From Betaproteobacteria bacterium (GTDB lineage: Bacteria > Pseudomonadota > Gammaproteobacteria > Burkholderiales > SG8-41), in assembly GCA_900299145.1 (NCBI GenBank), contig OMIN01000144.1:80776-144775 (forward strand): 64,000 bases of DNA, in the 5' to 3' direction. The translations under genes and the position numbers were made by a program. Positions within the stretch are counted from its first letter, which is position 1, and each line of letters opens with the position of its first letter. Positions 60,621-64,000 of this stretch are shown piece after piece. The notes below the pieces were generated by a model. That model saw only the letters and a list, made by a program, of their open reading frames with translations. It ran no database searches and had not been told where the DNA came from.

Positions 60621-63600
60621 TCTCGCGCTTTTTCATCGACCGCCCGATTTTCGCGGCGGTATTGTCAATTTTTATCGTGATAGCGGGCTTGGCCGCGATA
60701 CGCATTTTGCCCATCGCCCAGTATCCCGAAATTGCGCCGCCAGTGGTCACCGTGCGCGCCATTTATCCGGGCGCTTCGGCGCAAGTGCTGGAGCAGACCG
60801 TCGCAGCCCCTCTGGAAAATCAGATCAACGGCGTCGAGAACATGCTGTACATGAACTCGACCTCCACCGCGCAGGGCGTGGTGGAAATCCGCGTCACTTT
60901 TGATATCGGCGCGGACGTGGATACTGCCGCACTGAACGTCAACAACCGTGTCAAGCAGGTTGAGCCGCGCCTGCCGCTGGAAGTGCGGCGCCTGGGCGTG
61001 ACGGTGGAGAAAGGGTCGTCGTCGTTCCTGCAGGTGTTGGCGTTTACCTCGCCGGACGGCAGCCGTGATGATTTGTTTATCTCCAACTATGTCACGCTTA
61101 ACGTGCTGGATTCGCTAAAGCGCATCAAGGGCACCACCAACGTGCAGATTTTCGGCGCCAAGGATTACGCCATGCGCATCTGGGTGCGCCCCGACCGCAT
61201 GGCGCAACTGAAAGTCACGGCCAACGATTTGATTCGCGCGGTGAATGAACAAAACGCACAGTTCGCCGCAGGCAAGATTGGCCAACCGCCCAGCGGCGGG
61301 CCACAGGAGCTGGTCTATAGCATCACCACCAAGGGGCGTCTCAGTGAACCGGCCGAATTTGAAAACATTATCATCCGCGCCAACGCCGACGGCTCTGTGT
61401 TGAAGTTGAAGGACGTGGCGCGCGTGGAATTGGGCTCGAAGGATTACGAATTCATGGGCCGCGTCAACGGCAAGTCGGCAACGTTGATCGGGATTTTTCT
61501 CACGCCCAACGCCAATGCACTGGAAACCGCCGAGCGCGTGAAGGCCGAGATGACGCGGCTTGCAGCCGGTTACCCTGCGGGCTTGCAACACCATGTGGTG
61601 TACGACACCACGCGCTTTGTCAAAGTGTCGATCCGCGAAGTGGTGATCACGCTTGCCGAAGCGATGGCGCTGGTGTTCCTGGTGGTGTTTCTGTTTCTGC
61701 AAAACTGGCGTGCAACGCTGATCCCGTTCGCCGCTGTGCCGGTGTCGCTGATCGGCACCTTTGCCGGCCTCACGCTGCTGGGCTATTCGATCAACACACT
61801 GACCCTCTTCGGCATGGTGCTTGCCATCGGCATTGTGGTGGATGATGCCATTGTGGTGCTCGAAAACGTCGAGCGCATCATGCACGAGGAACACCTGCAC
61901 GCGCGCGAGGCCGCGTTCAAGGCGATGGGCGAAGTCACCGGCCCGGTAATCGCCATTGTGCTGACGCTGTGCGCGGTGTTCGTGCCGATTGCGTTTCTCG
62001 GTGGGTTGACGGGCGAACTTTACCGCCAGTTCGCGGTGACGATTTCCATTGCCGTCGTGATTTCCGGGCTGGTGGCGTTGACGCTGACGCCCAGTTTGTG
62101 CGTGCTGATTCTGAAGCGCGAACGGCGCGAGCCGGGACGGTTTTTCCGCTGGTTCAACCACTGGTTTCACCGCATGACCGGGCGCTACGTCGACGGTGTG
62201 ACGTGGATGCTGCGGCGCGGCTGGGTGGGGGCGATTCTGTTCATCGGCATGGTGGCGATCACGTTTGGCCTGTGGCGCGCGACACCTGGTTCGTTGGTTC
62301 CCGACGAGGATCAGGGCTATTACATTGCGGCGGTGTTCCTGCCTGACGGCGCGACGCTGGAGCGTACCGACAAAGTGGTGGCGCAGGTGGTGGAGGCGAT
62401 CAAGTCGAATCCGGCGAATGAAAATGCAGTGGCGTTTACGGGGCTCGATTTTCTCGGCGGGGGTTTTCGAAACAGCGCGGCCACGATTTTTGTCACGCAA
62501 AAACATTGGGATGAACGCAAGGTCGCCACGCCGCAACTGGTTGGCGAGTTTTTCATGAAGACCGGCCACATCAAGGAAGCGCTGGTGCTGGGCTTTGCGC
62601 CGCCGCCGATCTTTGGCTTGGGTAACGCGGGCGGGTTCGAGTTTTATTTGCAGAATCGCGGTGAAGGCGGTGCTGCGCGGTTGTTTGAAGTGACGCAACA
62701 ACTGCTGGGCGCGGTGCAAAAAGACGGCTCGTTTGCCTTCGTCAACACGCTGTGGCGCGCCAATGTGCCGCAGCTCTACATCGACGTGGATCGCGAAAAA
62801 TCGAAGACCGCCGGCGTTCCGCTCGACGAACTTTACGGCACTCTGGCCGCCACCCTCGGCAGCTATTACGTCAACGATTTCAACAAGGCCGGGCGCACGT
62901 GGCAGGTGCTGATGTCGGCCGAGCATCAGTATCGCAAGCGGCCCGAGGATATTTCTTCGATGTTCGTGCGTTCCGATCAGGGCAGGATGGTTTCACTGGG
63001 GTCGTTTGCCACGGTGCAATATTCTTCGGGGCCGGACTCGATGGAGAGGTTCAACAACCTGCCGGCGGTGAAAATTTTCGGTTCGGCGCTGCCTGGCATA
63101 AGCTCCGGCCAAGCTATCGAACGCATGGAAAAAATCGCGCGTGAAACCCTGCCGCCGGAGTTTACGTTTGACTGGGGCGGCGCGTCGTATCAGGAAAAGC
63201 GCTCCGGCGGTACCTCGCTGATTGCGCTGGGGCTGGCGGCGCTGATGGTATTTTTGATTCTTGCCGCGCAGTACGACAAATGGTCGCTGCCACTGGCAGT
63301 ACTGCTGGCGCTGCCGTTCGGCACTTTCGGCGCGCTGGCGGCAATCCACATCAACAACCTGCTGCCGATGCCGTTTTACCTTTCGATGGCTACGGACATG
63401 AAATGGTTGCAGGGGCTTTTGTCGCCGCTGGGCGGCATCGCGCGCCTGTCCAACGACGTCTATTTTCAGATTGGCCTGGTGACGCTGCTGGGTCTGGCGG
63501 CGAAAAACGCGATTCTGATTGTTGAATATGCCGTGTTGAAAAAGCACGAGGGGTTTTCGACTTCGGCCGCCGCGATTGAAGCAGCGCGGCTGCGCTTCAG

Positions 63601-63886
63601 GCCGATTCTGATGACGTCGATGGCGTTTATTCTGGGCGTGATGCCGCTCGCGTTTTCGAGCGGCGCGGGTGCGGGCGCTCGGCATTCGGCGGGCACCGGC
63701 GTGATGGGTGGCATGCTGGCGGCCACGTTCCTGGCGATCTTTTTTATTCCGTGGTTTTACAAATTGATTGTCGATCGCAAGTTGTCCGATAGGCGTTCAA
63801 CCAAAGAAATCGAGGATGAAGTCGAGCAGCATCGGCAGGAAGCGTTGCGCAACCCGGCATCACGGGAGGTGCGTGATGCTACGTAA
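60617..63886 (+). CDS. RND efflux pump, HAE1 family inner-membrane transporter
   Basis: The 1089-residue AcrB/MexB-type transporter is slightly longer than the usual 1030-1050. The N-terminus MISRFFIDRPIFAAVLSI is classical. Motifs are in order: GAKDYAMRIWVRPDRMAQL in the porter domain, AIGIVVDDAIVVLENVERIM with the paired aspartates of the proton relay in transmembrane segment 4, and the second-half LLGLAAKNAILIVEYA with the relay lysine. GARHSAGTGVMGGM closes it. Substrates are unknown; HAE1 pumps move many drugs and dyes using the proton gradient. Starting within the adaptor stop codon (ATGA) ensures coupled synthesis. The extra length is in the C-terminal cytoplasmic tail. The stop codon is made by an A/T-rich element. 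Confidence 0.96.
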   Translation: MISRFFIDRPIFAAVLSIFIVIAGLAAIRILPIAQYPEIAPPVVTVRAIYPGASAQVLEQTVAAPLENQINGVENMLYMNSTSTAQGVVEIRVTFDIGADVDTAALNVNNRVKQVEPRLPLEVRRLGVTVEKGSSSFLQVLAFTSPDGSRDDLFISNYVTLNVLDSLKRIKGTTNVQIFGAKDYAMRIWVRPDRMAQLKVTANDLIRAVNEQNAQFAAGKIGQPPSGGPQELVYSITTKGRLSEPAEFENIIIRANADGSVLKLKDVARVELGSKDYEFMGRVNGKSATLIGIFLTPNANALETAERVKAEMTRLAAGYPAGLQHHVVYDTTRFVKVSIREVVITLAEAMALVFLVVFLFLQNWRATLIPFAAVPVSLIGTFAGLTLLGYSINTLTLFGMVLAIGIVVDDAIVVLENVERIMHEEHLHAREAAFKAMGEVTGPVIAIVLTLCAVFVPIAFLGGLTGELYRQFAVTISIAVVISGLVALTLTPSLCVLILKRERREPGRFFRWFNHWFHRMTGRYVDGVTWMLRRGWVGAILFIGMVAITFGLWRATPGSLVPDEDQGYYIAAVFLPDGATLERTDKVVAQVVEAIKSNPANENAVAFTGLDFLGGGFRNSAATIFVTQKHWDERKVATPQLVGEFFMKTGHIKEALVLGFAPPPIFGLGNAGGFEFYLQNRGEGGAARLFEVTQQLLGAVQKDGSFAFVNTLWRANVPQLYIDVDREKSKTAGVPLDELYGTLAATLGSYYVNDFNKAGRTWQVLMSAEHQYRKRPEDISSMFVRSDQGRMVSLGSFATVQYSSGPDSMERFNNLPAVKIFGSALPGISSGQAIERMEKIARETLPPEFTFDWGGASYQEKRSGGTSLIALGLAALMVFLILAAQYDKWSLPLAVLLALPFGTFGALAAIHINNLLPMPFYLSMATDMKWLQGLLSPLGGIARLSNDVYFQIGLVTLLGLAAKNAILIVEYAVLKKHEGFSTSAAAIEAARLRFRPILMTSMAFILGVMPLAFSSGAGAGARHSAGTGVMGGMLAATFLAIFFIPWFYKLIVDRKLSDRRSTKEIEDEVEQHRQEALRNPASREVRDAT

Positions 63887-63909
63887 GCATTTGTTTTTAT
63901 TAATTAGGG
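63883..63909 (+). repeat. A/T-rich intergenic element, copy 15 (contains the pump stop codon)
   Basis: GTAAGCATTTGTTTTTATTA plus ATTAGGG. The TAA at 63884 is the stop of the RND pump gene. Confidence 0.75.
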
Positions 63910-64000
63910 TCTTAGGAAGCAAACTGGGTTAAAGAGGTTGCATTCTGAGTAACTTTAACAGGACGGTATAGAGATTGTCGTGCCGGTGGTTGAAACGAAA

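Noticed and set aside
61115..62926. 603-codon open frame opposite the RND pump gene
   Set aside because: Composition is H/R/Q-rich with no domain; antisense shadow of AcrB-type coding sequence.
1..64000. CRISPR array, prophage or intact insertion sequence
   Set aside because: No regular repeat-spacer series, phage structural genes or transposase frames are present; the repeats found are short intergenic units.

Overview
The window looks like chromosomal DNA of a betaproteobacterium of the Burkholderiales type. It is GC-rich (about 60% by eye). It holds ten separate TctC/Bug-type solute-binding protein genes, a DUF3567 gene, and many small catabolic genes of the sort common in Bordetella/Cupriavidus/Comamonadaceae-like genomes. 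I see no rRNA, tRNA, CRISPR array, phage module or intact transposon. I call 53 intact protein genes and one gene broken by a stop codon.

Layout. 0-9.3 kb: a group-D flavin monooxygenase/acyl-CoA dehydrogenase-like gene, three Bug genes, a 3-hydroxyisobutyrate dehydrogenase-like gene, an MFS carrier, a Tat-exported PhoD-type phosphatase, and a carboxymuconolactone decarboxylase-like gene behind a small zinc-ribbon gene. 9.6-21.3 kb: a co-oriented catabolic block in the order metallo-beta-lactamase, Bug, 2,4-dienoyl-CoA reductase-like, metallo-beta-lactamase, two MmgE/PrpD proteins, 2-dehydropantoate reductase-like, TPP enzyme, Bug. 21.4-28.5 kb: a YgiQ-type radical SAM protein, a PIN-like gene that looks foreign and is bounded by a perfect 12-bp inverted repeat, a ModA-like protein without signal peptide, YghU, a membrane protein and an MDR reductase. 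28.7-36.5 kb: a thioesterase, two tandem Bug genes, a P460-like lipoprotein, an SDR, an acyl-CoA dehydrogenase, an LDH2-family protein with altered active site, DUF3567 and a VOC protein. 36.7-41.5 kb: TauE/SafE, a PhnD-like receptor with an in-frame amber codon, and a large hybrid histidine kinase. 41.5-50.4 kb: a TauD-family dioxygenase, a luciferase-like monooxygenase, a BNR-repeat protein, a membrane protein, Bug, FecR-domain protein, a DnaQ/GIY-YIG fusion, GreB and a degenerate DegP-like protein. 50.5-64 kb: a second TPP enzyme, a second TauD-family gene, an arylsulfatase, two Bug genes, a PerM/AI-2E membrane protein and an RND efflux pair.

How the genes fit together: most encode uptake receptors and enzymes for carboxylic acids, sulfate esters and CoA thioesters. 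No TctA/TctB permease accompanies the ten receptors, and I recognise no dedicated DNA-binding transcription factor. The regulatory candidates are the hybrid kinase and GreB.

The most unusual structure is not a gene. A short A/T-rich element (core TAACTATTTGTTTTTATT plus an A/T tail) occurs about 15 times between genes in either orientation, very often touching or supplying a stop codon. It stands out sharply from the GC-rich background, and its end resembles an IHF-binding core. A second, classical family of paired palindromes (REP/BIME-like) occurs six times.
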